This document shows, one piece after another, positions 23,384 through 35,721 of a DNA stretch of 64,000 nucleotides. Position 1 is the first letter of the stretch. Each line of letters starts with the position of its first letter. A program made the position numbers and the translations under genes. Source of the DNA: Sporodiniella umbellata. Its lineage: Eukaryota; Mucoromycota; Mucoromycetes; Mucorales; Rhizopodaceae. The notes under the pieces are model-generated. The model was not told the DNA's origin. It searched no databases and worked only from the letters and a program-made list of their open reading frames with translations. The stretch is from positions 1-64,000 of the forward strand of contig JAIXMR010000128.1 of NCBI GenBank assembly GCA_025677835.1, given 5' to 3'.

Positions 23384-24660
23384 ATGCTTCGATCCTTCTC
23401 TGCTTTACGTTCCCGTTCATTTAAGCATGTACGATGCTTTTCAGGCATGTCATTCAGCCTAACTGAAGAACAAAAATCTATCCAAGAAATGGCTCGTAAG
23501 TTTACTCAAGAAGAAATTACACCGGTCGCTGCCCATCACGACACGACAGGAGAATATCCTTGGGAAATCATCAAGAAAGCCTGGAGCTTAGGTCTTGTAA
23601 ACACACACATCGAGTCCAAGTACGGAGGTAGTGAGCTGGGAGTTATGGATAGTGCTGTTATTTCTGAAGAACTTGCCTATGGTTGCTCTGGTAAGACGAC
23701 TATACACAAATGCAAACAAGTATAATTTTAATACTTTTTTTTTTTGTACTCAAATAAGGTATTCAAACGGCTATTGAAGCGAACAATTTAGCAGAGGCCC
23801 CTTTGGTGGTAGCTGGTAACGACTTTCAAAAGAAGAAATACTTGGGTAGAATGACCGAAGAACCTTTGGTCGCTTCATATGGTGTAACTGAACCAGGAGC
23901 TGGTTCCGATGTAGCCGGATTGGCAACCACTGCCAGGAAGACAGGCGATGGCTGGGTTTTGAATGGACAAAAAATGTGGATTACAAACGCTGGACACGCC
24001 AACTGGTTTTTTGTTTTGGCCAAGTCTGAAAATGGCTTCAGTGGATTTGTAGTCGATGCAGATTCACCTGGTATTACTCTGGGACGTAAAGAAATCAACA
24101 TGGGTCAACGCGCTTCTGACACACGCGGTGTCACATTTGAGGACGTTCATGTACCTGCAGAAAACCTTTTGGGAAGTGAAGGTCAAGGATTCAAAATTGC
24201 CATGAAGGCATTTGATATTACAAGACCTTTGGTGGCTGCTGGTGCTGTTGGTTTAGCCCGTCGCGCTATGGAAGAAAGTGTGCGTTATGCTAAAGAGCGT
24301 AAGACAATGGGTAAGCATCTTATAGATCACCAAGCTGTAGCTTTCATGCTGGCTGATATGGCTATGAAGATCGAAAGCTCCCGTATGTTAGTATACAGAT
24401 CAGGATGGATGAAAGACCAAGGCCAACGTAATACTTGGTATGCCAGTATGGCTAAAGCTATGGCTAGTGAAGCTGCAAACCAATGTGCGCAAGACGCAGT
24501 ACAAATCTTTGGAGGCAATGGCTTCAATACTGAATACCCTGCCGAGAAACTGATGAGAGACGCTAAAATATTTATGATCTACGAAGGCACATCCCAAATT
24601 CAACGATTAATTATCTCTCGTGGATTAAAAGATATGGAAGGAACCATTGGTGGATTTTGA
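23384..24660 (+). CDS. Mitochondrial acyl-CoA dehydrogenase, medium-chain type
   Basis: First step of mitochondrial beta-oxidation, passing electrons to ETF. Exons 23384-23690 and 23759-24660 give 402 residues. The N-terminus [20 protein letters not shown] is a typical presequence, so the ATG at 23384 is preferred over the in-frame 23258. Motifs: [11 protein letters not shown] (FAD/acyl binding), [14 protein letters not shown], and the C-terminal [17 protein letters not shown] with the catalytic Glu in YEGTSQ, the position used by MCAD. The presence of a medium-chain enzyme in mitochondria is itself informative, because yeasts such as Saccharomyces lack mitochondrial beta-oxidation while Mucoromycota and animals keep it. 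Confidence 0.94.
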
Positions 24661-25189
24661 GCAAACCAATAAACAAATCTAGAGCCTTTACTGAAAATGT
24701 TTTTCTTTTTTTTTTTTTTTGGAATTGCTTTCTCTTCAAAAGTATTAAAAGAGAAGAGGCTATGCCAGCATCTTCTTTAAAACAAACAGATAAAACCTAA
24801 TGAGAAACGTTTTGTATCTAATGAGATTCAGATAAATATGTAATGGGGCGCTATAAAATTTTATATAATTCAGCTGATTCTAAATATTCTCTTGTTTTTA
24901 AAAATAACCTTAATTTTAGAAATAACAGTAAAAGAAAAAGTAATGCAGTTTTCCAAACTAGCATGGCTGGCCTAAAAATACAACAAGTTAACTGAATACA
25001 AGAAAAAAAATACTATACAAATATATATAATATCGAGACGTTTCTCAATGGCGTAGTTGATAGTTGCAAAAGCTTATGTAAGACAAATGGATAAACATAA
25101 AAGGCTTAAGCTGATAAGTTTTTTTTTTTTTTAAAAAAAAGACAAGAAATAAGAAAACGAGCAGTTCATTGACTTTGAAGTAATAAATG
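24661..25189. other. Intergenic, convergent
   Basis: AT-rich 3' flanks with T and A tracts at about 24704-24720 and 25120-25140. Nothing else is seen. Confidence 0.45.
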
Positions 25190-26499
25190 TTAAAGTAGCA
25201 GCTCATGATTGATATCAGGACTGACAGCGAGTGGGGACTGAAGGGTGCGGATTGCAGATAGCTGAGATCTTTGAATTATAGCAGACAAATGTGTGTCAAC
25301 AGAGTGCTTTTGTAAATTGGCAACCAATGTCCCTACAAAGCTTTTTCATAGATAGTTAAATATGCATATATGTACGTGGGCTTGTCTTTTTTATAAAAAA
25401 AAAAAAAAAGCCATTACCAATCTCCAGCACCAGTAACGCTTTGTATGTTGTTTGCCTTTTCAGGCGGAAAATATTGGATTGTCGATGGACTTACGAATAA
25501 ACATCCTTCCTCTCCTAGCTTTGTAAAAACATTAGGCACATGATTTGACAAATCTAGGGCTTGTGGAAGCACGCTCTGCGCTAACCGCGGAGCGTCTATC
25601 AATGCAGACAATTGGCGTATAGGCCGTTTTTTCTTGAACAGTATGGGGTCTGAGTGAATTCGCTCACATAGTGCTTCTAGCTCGAATTGATTAGGTGAAA
25701 TGTAATCTACTGTGGTATTTTCTTGTTCAAATATCTTCAAGGATTTGGGTACAGATGTGGGTTCAAAAAAAACCGGAATAGATAGTTGGCGACACTTTTG
25801 GCTAATGCACTGCATAGCTTTGGAAGGGATGTTGCCATCAAAACACAAAAAGCTAGGCTTCTCTTTTTCTATTGTGGATACGACCTACAGTATACTGTTC
25901 TTTAATATCTTTCCTCCGTTTTTTTACACCTATCTTACTTTCAAGGGATCTATCGTGTCAAATATATTCATATCAGCAACAGCGGCAATTAATTGTCCTT
26001 CGTGCGAATGCATAGCATTATATATCTAACCTCTCAAAAAAAATAAATGAAGCAGTGAGTATTTGTAAATGCAAATATATACATATATATGTAAATATAC
26101 AATACTTTACAGCTGACGATTGCCCACTTATCTTCTCAATATTTTTTGTATCCTAAAGCTTCGTTTTTAGCTTGTTCGCTTTGAGTTTTTGTTTTTTCTC
26201 TTATAACTACCATTCCGAGTTCGCGCATTCCTTGAACCAAAATATCGCCTGCTGGGTCATTGCCTACAACAGATACAAACCTAACCTTGGCTCCAGTTCT
26301 TTGAGCTGCTTCCGCAACATTGCGCCCTACGCCGCCTAATGTTTCTTTTATTTTTCCGTAGGTAGACGTGTGCAAAACAAACTTGTCAACTGTGGCTGTG
26401 ATGTCTAAAGCGATGCCGCCAACTACCATGAGCTATAAAGATGAGTACATTGTCTTTTTCCTTTGAGAAAATTCTATGTTGTATACTAACAGGTCTCAT
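25190..26499 (-). CDS. PfkB-family sugar kinase, pseudouridine-kinase-like
   Basis: Ribokinase-fold kinase. Six exons fit: 26499-26491, 26432-26211, 26152-26111, 26025-25939, 25884-25418 and 25340-25190, summing to a 325-residue frame. The N-terminal PfkB motif is GGVGRNVAEAAQRTG. The segment GQSSAIYNAMHSHEGQLIAAVADM is typical of the branch that includes eukaryotic pseudouridine kinases. The C-terminal motif TGAGDCFVGTLVA carries the catalytic Asp and is split by the last intron. That splice must use AAAAAG before CTTTGT; the later TAG would break the frame. Exon 1 is only three codons with a GTTAGT donor. No fused pseudouridine glycosidase is seen here. Substrate is inferred. Confidence 0.85.
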
Positions 26500-27005
26500 T
26501 TTGCTGTTGAATGAGAAATAAAACCAAACGAAAACAAATGGTTTGAAGCGGTTTCTTTTTTTTTGGTTACAGCTTCAAAAAAAAAAGCGAATTATATTTT
26601 CAGTGTTGTATCCGCTGTCAGAATTATGCAACCTGAATTATTTCAGTTGTCAGTAAGCGCTGGTTTACTCATATTTGTGCGTTTTTGAGAATTTTGGTGT
26701 TTGATTATAAAGAGGCTGTGTTTTGCATTTTCAATCTAACCCTTTTAATTAGGTACTTGGATCTCTCGAAAAATCTTCCCTTTACTTTTTATATTGATTT
26801 CAGTGTTAATCAGTAAAATACTTGAGTCATATACATTTATTTAGCAAGTGGATCTCTTTCAAGCCTTTTTTTTCTTTCGTATTAACATTTCGATTGTATT
26901 ATTTTTCACTGTTTGGAAAATTACAAGTAGTAGTTTTCCAATTTTATTGTGACTCTATTTCTCTGAGTACTGTAAACAGGCCCCCTCTGCTTTTTTTTCT
27001 GACAT
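26500..27005. promoter_or_regulatory. Divergent promoter region, PfkB kinase / mitochondrial AsnRS
   Basis: 506 bp between divergent start codons, with short T and A tracts. No defined box is assigned. Confidence 0.4.
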
Positions 27006-28460
27006 ATGCAAAAGGCCTTCTATTCAACACTTTTACCCAACAAAACAATACGTGCGGCTCTAAAAGAATCTAGCGCAAAGCCGATTTCTGTTACAGGATG
27101 GATCCGCTCGGTCCGTAAACAAAAACAGTTTAGCTTTGCTACTGTTAATGACGGCTCTAGTTTAAAGGGCATTCAGGCCATTCTAAACAATAAGGACACA
27201 GAGCTGTATGTAGTTAAGATCCAGAAAACAAAATCATCAGATCTACAGGAATTAACAGGGCTGTTTCATTTTTGCATTTGACAGATTAACAACAGGGGCC
27301 TGCGTTCAGCTCACTGGCCAACTGATCGACAGTCCTGGTAAGGAACAAGAAAAAGAGCTTCAAGTGAGTGAAGTCAAGGTTCTCGGGTTATGTGATAATG
27401 TAAGTGAACGATAAGTTGTCAGTATCTGACTGTGTAGACATATCCTTTACAAAAAAAACGACATACCAACGAATTTTTGCGATCCCAAAGCCATTTACGT
27501 ATGAGAGGAAATACTAGTAGCTCAGTACTTCGTGTGCGCAATACAGCTACTCAGGGGATTCACTCATTCTTTGGAAAGCATGAGTTTATTCAAACCCATA
27601 CACCTATTTTGACTTCTAATGACTGCGAGGGAGCTGGGGAAGTGTTTCAACTAAACAAGAGCGAAGAGTTTTTTAAAAAACCAGTCTACCTAACTGTTTC
27701 GGGACAGCTGCATGCAGAAACTATGGCCAGTAGCATGTCTCGCGTTTATACTTTTGGCCCAACTTTTCGAGCAGAGGAGTCATTGACTTCTCGTCATCTG
27801 GCTGAATTTTGGATGGTTGAAGCTGAAGTAGCTTTCGTTAGCTTGCCCCAACTTCTGGATGTTGCTGAAGCCAATATACAAGAAACTACACGACACGTTA
27901 TTCAGAACTGTGCAGAAGAAATGGAGTTTTTCAACAAATGGATAGATAAAGGGATTATAGAAAAGTTAGATAAAAGCATCAACAAACCGTTTGTGAGAAT
28001 GAGTTATACGGAGGCAGTTGATTTGTTATCAAAACACAAATTTACATTCCCAATCAAGTGGGGCTCCAGTTTACAGTCAGAACATGAGAAATTTTTGGCA
28101 GCCCACTGTGATCAGCCTGTATTTGTGACAGATTACCCCAAAGAATTGAAGCCCTTTTACATGCGTGCAAATGAAGATAATAAGACTGTAGGTTGCTTTG
28201 ATCTCCTAATGCCTGGGCTAGGAGAGTTGGTGGGCGGTTCAATGCGTGAGGAGAGACATGATATACTTGAGGCAAATATGAAGAAAGCCAACATGAACTT
28301 GGAGGAGTACCAGTGGTATCTTGATCTAAGAAAATATGGCAGTGCTCCTCATGGCGGCTACGGAATCGGTTTTGAAAGATTGATGCTGTGGTTGACTGGA
28401 ATAGAGAATGTAAGAGAAGTAATCCCAATGCCTCGATGGTTTGGACACTGTAAATACTAA
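27006..28460 (+). CDS. Asparaginyl-tRNA synthetase, mitochondrial type
   Basis: Charges mitochondrial tRNA-Asn. Exons 27006-27205, 27285-27399 and 27438-28460 give 445 residues, the size of organellar/bacterial-type AsnRS without the long eukaryotic extension. The N-terminal OB fold (VTGWIRSVRKQKQFSF, GACVQLTGQL) precedes the class II core. Motif 2 is YTFGPTFRAEES and motif 3 is YGIGFERLMLWLTG. The short basic N-terminus (MQKAFYSTLLPNKTIR) fits a presequence. The first intron (GTATGT donor) splits a Leu codon; reading through it would end at an early stop. Confidence 0.94.
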
Positions 28461-29157
28461 TTATATTGAGCAACAATAAACCTACCGTATTTTTTAAACA
28501 CTTTTAATTGTTTTTTGAAAGGTCAAAACCAATTCTACAAGCTTTGCCTGACAGTTAAAAAAAAGCCCCTTATCGAAATATTTTTCCATAGATGGTATAA
28601 AGTGTTCTGTAAAGGCTTAGGTAACCAAATAAGAGGCTTCGTTTAATAGGGAGTTTCTTTTATTCGCTTCTACATTGACTTTCGTATTGTATACTGCCGA
28701 ATGCTTTATTTATGCATAGTATGTATTAGTCACTAGCCATAGAAAGGCGTTTTTTTATATACTTGTAAGCTTTTTTTTTGTAATTGCTGCAGTGCGTTAG
28801 TCTCAAAATTTGAATGCGCATAAAGAACAAACTCTAGCATGAAGAGTTTATGTTTATCAAACTCAAGTCTATATTTTATTTTTCCTTTGTCGTACTGAGC
28901 CCATATACGCACATCTCTGAAAAACTATTCCATAATTTGAATCTTCAAACCAAAAGACCGTTTGAGATAAAGGTGTATATAGAGTAAATTTCCACCAGCT
29001 ACCTTGATAGAGCCATTGCTTTCAAACAGTTGCTAGACAGTTTCAGACACTGCGCTAACCAAGTTTGAAACTGACCAATCAAGTTCATAAAATTAACAAT
29101 GGTCTCCGGCTAAAAAAAAAAGAAGAGGCCAACTTTTCTTTTCTTATTAACACATTT
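28461..29157. other. Intergenic AsnRS / C2 protein
   Basis: 697 bp, AT-rich. It holds the AsnRS 3' end and C2-gene promoter; no gene is seen. Confidence 0.45.
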
Positions 29158-30862
29158 ATGTCCAACCCAGCCTCTCTTGGAGAGTTAGTTATTGTTGCCT
29201 ATAAAGCAGTAAGGAACAAAAATATCGTAAAGAGAAGATTTATGTAAAGTATCTAACTTTGTCTCGGTTCACTCTTTCTATTACTAATTGTAGCGCGATC
29301 TACCAAATCGTGAGGTACAGAATATTTGAAACCAATGGTGTACTCACATGCATTAGATTGTCGGAAAACAAGACCCTTTTGTTTTTTTTCGTCTTGGAGA
29401 AAATACTAGAAAAACCAAAACAGATTTTAGAGGTGGTCAACATCCCCTCTGGGATGATCAGGTACAGTAAAGATGTTATTTAAATTTAGATTTTCATACT
29501 TATGAATATGTAAAAGGTTGTTTTACCAGTACCTCCCAGATACAAGTCGCTTATTGTTCAAGTTTTTGATGAGGATTCCAAAAGAGAAGACTTAATTTCT
29601 GAAGGTGAAGTAGATTTAACGAAAGTACTGGAAGAAGGAGAAATTGATGGTAAGTAGCGTTTTGGAGACTCAAAAGAATGAAAGAAGTTTATAAATTGAT
29701 TCTTGTATAGACTGGTTTCCTTTGCAGTACAGAGGCCGACCAGCTGGTAAAATATACCTAGAGCTCACCTTTTATTCAGCCGTAATAAGTAACAAAAAAA
29801 AATCGACAGTCTACTGAACATTAAAACATAGGCTCCTCCACCCAAAAGACAACCTACAAGATTTGGTACCCGTCATCAAAAAAAGAAGAACGATGTCCCT
29901 CCAGTTCCATCTGGAGCCTATCCACCTTATAATCCTCCAGAACATTCCGATTCTACTATAAATCGCCCAGGTCAATATCCACCACCCCAGCAGTCTTTTT
30001 ACTCATCTGGTTACCCGCCTGCTGGGCACTCTGGCGGATATCCTCCAGCGCATACGCCTGTTTCTAGCCATTCTTCAGGTCATTTCGCTCCTTCTTCTGG
30101 ATACCCGTCGAACTTATCTCACGGCTATCCGCCTGCTCCTTCAACACCTGGCTATCCACCCGCTCCCTCCTCGTCCAACGTCCAACCGACTGGCTACCCG
30201 CCTGCTTCTGGGCTCCATATGTCTACAGGGTATCCTCCATTATCTGAACATAACCCTTCTATGTCAAATAATTACCCGCCTGTATCTACGCCTCATCATG
30301 GCCACCCTACAGGATACCCTCCCTCAGTCTCATCCAACGGTCAATCAGTAGGCATTGCTGCTACACCTAACCTTTCTTCAGGCCAACCCACCCCTTATCC
30401 TGGCCCACAGAAAGAAAGTCATAAACCTGACTCACCGCCCAACACAGGTGTGACAGCCTCGCTTCTATCGTCCTCCTACAACCCTGGGCAGCCTTCTTCG
30501 GGTTTACAAGGTAAATCTTTTTTTTTTTAAGAAAAAAAAATACAAGAGAAAAGAGCTCATTCTCATCGACTTGGTATTTAGGGTACCCTCCTAACCATGG
30601 ATATCCTTCTCAAAACAACAGAACTAACTATCCTGGCCATTATCCAGGCCAAGGCTTTCCTGAGCCTCAACAATATCCTTCACCTTTAGGCACACCTTTT
30701 GCTGCTCACCAAGGAAGTTTTTATCCCCCTAGCCAAGGAAACCAACCGCCATCCGGTCATTCTGCTCAACAAGGCTACCCCCCTATGGGATACCCACCTA
30801 ATCACGGTTACCCTCCCCCTCCTACTGGGTACCCTCCCAATAATGGACGCCCATCGTATTAG
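29158..30862 (+). CDS. C2-domain protein with long proline-rich tail (Inn1/Fic1-like)
   Basis: Architecture of fungal cytokinesis proteins such as Inn1 and Fic1: an N-terminal C2 domain for the membrane and a PxxP tail for SH3 partners. Exons: 29158-29208, 29294-29314 (21 nt, seven codons), 29357-29461, 29517-29649, 29711-29781, 29832-30510 and 30582-30862; 446 residues. The C2 domain covers residues 1-140 (LGELVIVAYKA, RDLPNRE, IVGKQDPFVFFRLGE, GGQHPLWDDQ, KSLIVQVFDED, DWFPLQYRG). The rest is low-complexity with many GYPP and YPP repeats, Ser, His and Gln. The start at 29158 is preferred over the in-frame upstream frame because the C2 family begins there. Its SH3 partner could be an intersectin-like or F-BAR protein, but this is inference. 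Confidence 0.86.
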
Positions 30863-30964
30863 AATGAAAAAAAAAAAAGGAAAACGAACCATTTGTTACT
30901 ATTATTGTCAAATTATTAAAGAGCTGTTTTTAAAGTACAAGGATATATATATATATATAAAACA

Positions 30965-32261
30965 CTAATTAAAAGTTTTGGGCCAATTTTTGCGTTTTTC
31001 ATAGTGTATGTGTTCCATTGGGAATTCTTGAGAGGACATGTTGTATTGTTTAGGGAATGCATTTGTAGGGTAGTCGACCTGTACTGGGGACATTGGCCGT
31101 AAGAAAGAAGGGTTTTCCACAAATTGGGCTATACGTTGATTTTGATCTGACGAGGGCTTGTTTTCAACATCTGAGGATCCTGAAACCTCATCGGCTGAGC
31201 GTCGAGGATGAAAAATAGAGATCTGACAAACACCGTTAGTCTCTTTTTTATATACATGTATACAACTAAAGCTTACACCAATGATCCATATGAACGCAAT
31301 GCAAGTATCACAGTTTCCAGTCAATAAATCAGTAGCAAGTTTACTTGAATTGATCACTTTTTTTGTAGTCAAGCCATCTACACACAAAGTTCCCAGACTA
31401 ATTGACATCAAAAGAAGAACACAAGTCATGAAAAGATTCATATCCTTAAAATAGCTAATTTTTCCAGTAACGGCTGTAATCCCTTTGTTTCGTGTCATTT
31501 GAATGATTCTCTGGAATCTAAAATGGGATCGGACACCCAAGAGAGCAACAAGTAAAACTAATAGCACGATCAGTTTTGTTTAGAGCAAATTTGAGCATTA
31601 TTCAAGTCTACGGTATCTACCTTCTACACTGTACGCTAGCTGCGGCACAGCCTCTCTTTTGGTTACATCGTCACGAAAGTACCATTGTAGAATTGGAAAG
31701 ATAGCCATACTTCCTATAGCCCTAGTTTCATAATTAATCTTTTTCAGGTCTTCAGAGAAAAAGATTTGATTACCAAAAAATATAAAATCTAAACTCCCAA
31801 GAGCTCATGAAAGATTTTTTTGCTACAGTGTTTGATAAATAATTCCAAAAGCATTGTAGCAAAAAGAATATCCCAGTTTGTAACGACAAAGTGACACACT
31901 CAACATAATCAATTGCCTTAAACAGTATTAAGTGGGTGAGCGGACATTTATGTTTTTACCATAGCCACTTGTTGATGATTGGGAGTCCAATAGAGAAATG
32001 GTTTAGAAATGTATGTGTCTGTTTCGGGAATCTGAATAAAGCTTTCTGAGTACTTTATCCATGTCGACGTTATATCTAGCTTATGTTAATTGACAGATTA
32101 TTGTCATCAGATATATATCTACCCCATGATGTTTGCATAATTACTATTACAAAATACATGACTGTGACCAAACTCTTCAACTCTCCATTTATAATCTTTT
32201 TAGGATGTAAGCACTGAAACCTGTCGTTAGCCCACACCCGTGTGGTGAGAAAAAACATCAT
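30965..32261 (-). CDS. Multi-pass membrane protein of unknown function, candidate 7-TM
   Basis: I do not recognise the family. Exons 32261-32123, 32075-31960, 31916-31774, 31721-31621, 31557-31277 and 31222-30965 join in phase (345 residues from the ATG used). At least six hydrophobic segments are seen: LVTVMYFVIVIMQ, LQTGIFFLLQCFW, AIGSMAIFPILQWYF, VLLVALLGV, LFMTCVLLLMSISLG and CIAFIWIIGISIF. A hydrophilic tail of about 80 residues is Ser/Asp rich. The layout suits a receptor-like 7-TM protein whose first helix may lie on an exon further upstream, so the N-terminus is uncertain. Upstream lies an A32 tract (32291-32322). It converges with the C2 gene, with 102 bp between stops. Confidence 0.68.
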
Positions 32262-32288
32262 ATATATTTCCACGACTACTCTTTCTAC

Positions 32289-32324
<36 letters not shown>

Positions 32325-34734
32325 AAGGTGTCAATATCGATATTTTTTTCTCTTTGTAATCTCAGTAATAACTCTTACGGAGGTAAGAAAAGTCGCTATA
32401 GAAACCATCAAATGAAATAATCAGTAACAGTGACAAAAGCAAAAATAGCAGCAAAAAGCAAACCTCAAGTGTGTCATTGTAGTAAAAGGAAAGAAAGAGA
32501 AAAATAAAAACTCTCACAAACAGTATATAATGTACAACATAAAAGCTTTGGAGTTGAATAGATGTAGCACAATACAAAAAGTTACAATTCCTTTTTTTTT
32601 TGGTGTACACCCGTAGAAAAACAATGAGTATTTCATCCCTTTTTGTGTTCATATGATTGAGCTATAATAATAATAAAAAATAAAAGCCAAATGTTGCCTT
32701 TTGTTAGCAACGTTTGTAGCATGAGTTCCGTATTTATAATAAGGTTAGGTTTATATATTTTTTTTTGATTAGTTTCCTCTTTAGATTTTTGAAATAGGAA
32801 ATTGTGGGCATCGCTACGTAGAAGCAGTCTGTCTCTTACCAATTGTAAATTAATCAATCCTAAAAGTGTACTTTTGTCTCTTAAATAGCCATTTTCTAGT
32901 AAAAGTAAGTACATGCTGGACTTAAAGAATCCCTGGTTTAATGCTGTCAACATAGAAATAGCAATCCTCTACAAACTCAATAATATTTCTGTTACACATG
33001 ATAATTTTGTGTATTTGTTTTGTTTGCATATTTTCGGTTTTTTCTAGGACTTTTAAACTCTCTTTGGGATTGTTCCAAGCTTAATTTTGTGTGTGCGTGT
33101 GTTTTTTTTTTGCAAAGGTGTATGCTTTTCCCACAGTTCTAACAACTGCTTAGTTTTTGTACTCTGTTTATTCATAGATTTAGTTTAATATTACCAGAGT
33201 TTGGGATAGACCTTCTTTTTTGAAAATCTAATATTCTGTTGTTTGGCTTTACAGAATAACATATAGGCTTATCTATTCAGGCTTTACATTTTTTATTCCT
33301 AGGTCGTATTTTTAGAGTGTGAAGTCCTATATAGATGCTTGTGTATGATGGGCTGTTTTAGTATTTTGTTTGGAAATCAGTAAAAGTAGACGGGTTCTAA
33401 TTAAAAGTGCAACTCTATATGTCACATTTAGCGATAAATCAGTGCTGTAAAAGAAAAGCACATGGTTTGGTAGTAGTATATTCAGCCTTCACGTTTGTAC
33501 CGTTGTTTATAAGGCTACATTAATGTTCACACACCATTCTCAAAGACAGCAGAAAAACATCAATTTGGTTAATTGTTTTGTTAATAGGCTTTGCCCGTGA
33601 TATGTACTCGCTTTTTTTTTTCCAATATAAACAATCATGATATTATAAAATCGGCTACATGGAATGGGTCCGTTCCCTTTTTAGTACACAATATCCGATA
33701 TTGCAGTCGCTTTATTGAGCTATGATTGGTTCCAAACTAGTGGCAAAGCGAACATGTATTAATAGCCCAAATCTAAAAACAAAAAAAAGTAAAAGGGTTT
33801 TGTCTATGTGGTAACAAGATAAATTATACTAAACGCAAAAAAGTATGGGCGCTTGTTGACACAAACAAACCAAAATTTGTTGATTTGATCTGAAAGAAAA
33901 ATCTCTACAGCAACTAAAAGACTAGAGAGCAAAGCGGCTTTGCTCTAACCTTGTAATTTTTGGTGTAAAATATCAATACACTGTATAACAGGCCCTTTTT
34001 TTTTATTGAAAGCTTATGTGACTTGGTTTTGCTTTCAACTTCTTTTTTTCTTTGACTTAAATTCATTTTGTTTTTTTTTTTAGGAAATGGCCGTCTCTGT
34101 AATAGAACTAAACAACCCACTATCAATAGATGGTAGCTTAGTTATTTGCATATATGAGCAAATACTTTGTGTTCTACCATTTAGTCTAGATATGGAGTCA
34201 AATAGCTGTTTTTTTATATTGGACCTGTTGGTTTTTTTTTGTGAAGGCCTTTGAAAGATCCGTGTAGATCACAGTAAAAAAAATACAGCATCTTTTTGTT
34301 AAAGCCAAAACCAGACTGTATTTGCTTTCACTACTTGAGGAGTATTTAAGATTAGTCTAGCTTATATTATTTGAGTTCCTTACGCTGTTTTCCTCCATAT
34401 GTAAAAGTTTTGGATTCTAACCGTTGGTTTGAACAAAACAGAAGCGAGTCAATCTCCTTTGGAGTGTGTTTTGTACAAGCTACACTCACGCGATTTACCA
34501 GCACTCATTAAGTTGAAAGAATTTCAAACACCTCTCGATACAAAACGGGTTACGTCACTCTATTCGATACTAAGAAAATGTCTTTTTTTTGGTGGCGACT
34601 CGTAAGCCACAAGCGGGGAGAGCAAGAGCGAAAGAGGCAGACAGATAGTAAAAGCTTACGATGGTGCTTTTTGTTCATTTTAGCTTGATTAAGAGTTTTT
34701 TTTTTGGTCGCATAAAACAAAATTCTTTTAAATC
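32262..34734. other. 2.5 kb divergent intergenic region
   Basis: The longest gap among the conserved genes. It starts near an A32 tract (32291-32322). Open frames on the minus strand at 32362-32953 are hydrophobic and very Leu/Phe rich, and could include a missing first exon of the membrane protein. Otherwise AT-rich with no recognisable gene. The SmB promoter should lie at the right end. Confidence 0.4.
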
Positions 34735-35618
34735 ATGGTAAGTGTGTTTGAGAAATACAAATGTTACTGTAGTATAGGTTGTTAATCTTCAATAGACCAA
34801 GTCAAGTACCAGCAAAATGGCCAACTTGGTCAATTATCGACTTCGAGTAACCTTGTCTGATTCACGTCTATTGACAGGACAAATGCTCGCCTTTGACAAA
34901 CATATGAATCTTGTTTTAGCCGATTGTGAGGAATTCAGAAGAATAAAATCTAAAAGCAGTACAGAGCAAGAGATGAAGAGAACACTAGGTCTAATCATCT
35001 TGAGAGGTGAAACCATCATCAGCATCAGCATTGACGGCCCTCCACCTCCATCCTCTGATTCTAGAGCGCGTGGTGCTAGTTTGTTAGCTGGAACGGGTAT
35101 CGGACGAGTAAGTACATGGCGTCAAACCAAGCATTAAGAAAAAAAGACGGGAAAAAGAGACTGACCGTGAGTTTTATATAGCCTATGGGTCGTGGTATGC
35201 CTGCTGCTCCTCCTCCTATGGGTGGGCCCATGGTTGGACTTGCTGGCCCTGTACGTGGTGTAGGCGGTCCTGCTCCTGGAGTAAGTGAAATTTCAAGAAA
35301 TATGAAAATAATTGCTCACGCCCCTTTTTCTTTAAACCATAGATGATGCAACCTAGACCTGGCTACCAAGCGTCGCCAATGCCTTATGCACGTCCTCCTG
35401 GCCAAGGCATGGTAAGTTATCTTTACTTTTTTTCTTATGTTGGCAACCGCTTTATTCATCTTTATGTATTCTAGCCCCCTCCACCTCCCGGATTCCGTCC
35501 TCCCCCTCCTGGATTTAGACCACCTATGCCTGGTGGACCTCCACAAATGGGCTTCCGCCCCCCTCCTCCTGGCGCTCCTCCCGGCCCTCCACCTCCTGGA
35601 TTCCGCCCTCCAATGTAA
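34735..35618 (+). CDS. SMB1: Small nuclear ribonucleoprotein SmB/B'
   Basis: Core Sm-ring protein of spliceosomal U1, U2, U4 and U5 snRNPs. Exons 34735-34737 (just ATG), 34796-35107, 35182-35280, 35343-35411 and 35475-35618 give 208 residues. Sm1 motif: NYRLRVTLSDSRLLTGQMLAFDKHMNLVL. Sm2 motif: GLIILRGETIISISI. The C-terminal half is the SmB-type Gly/Pro tail with PPPGFRPP repeats. The first intron starts directly after the start codon (ATG/GTAAGT). Reading the internal ATG at 34817 would drop only eight residues, but the spliced form matches the family better. The stop is 103 bp from that of uL5. Confidence 0.95.
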
Positions 35619-35721
35619 CCAATAAAATAATTCAATAAAAGTGCAACGAAAAAAAGAAAAAGCGATTGTGTTTTTGTTAACTGCTGAACGGGTGGCATTT
35701 TTGCTAAATTTGCGATTTTAT

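Noticed and set aside
31690..31790. An exon reading ILYFFGNQIFFSEDLKK in the membrane-protein gene
   Set aside because: It looked coding but no splice phase connected it to both sides. Reading straight on through 31774 and splicing to 31721 gives a frame that fits all neighbours.
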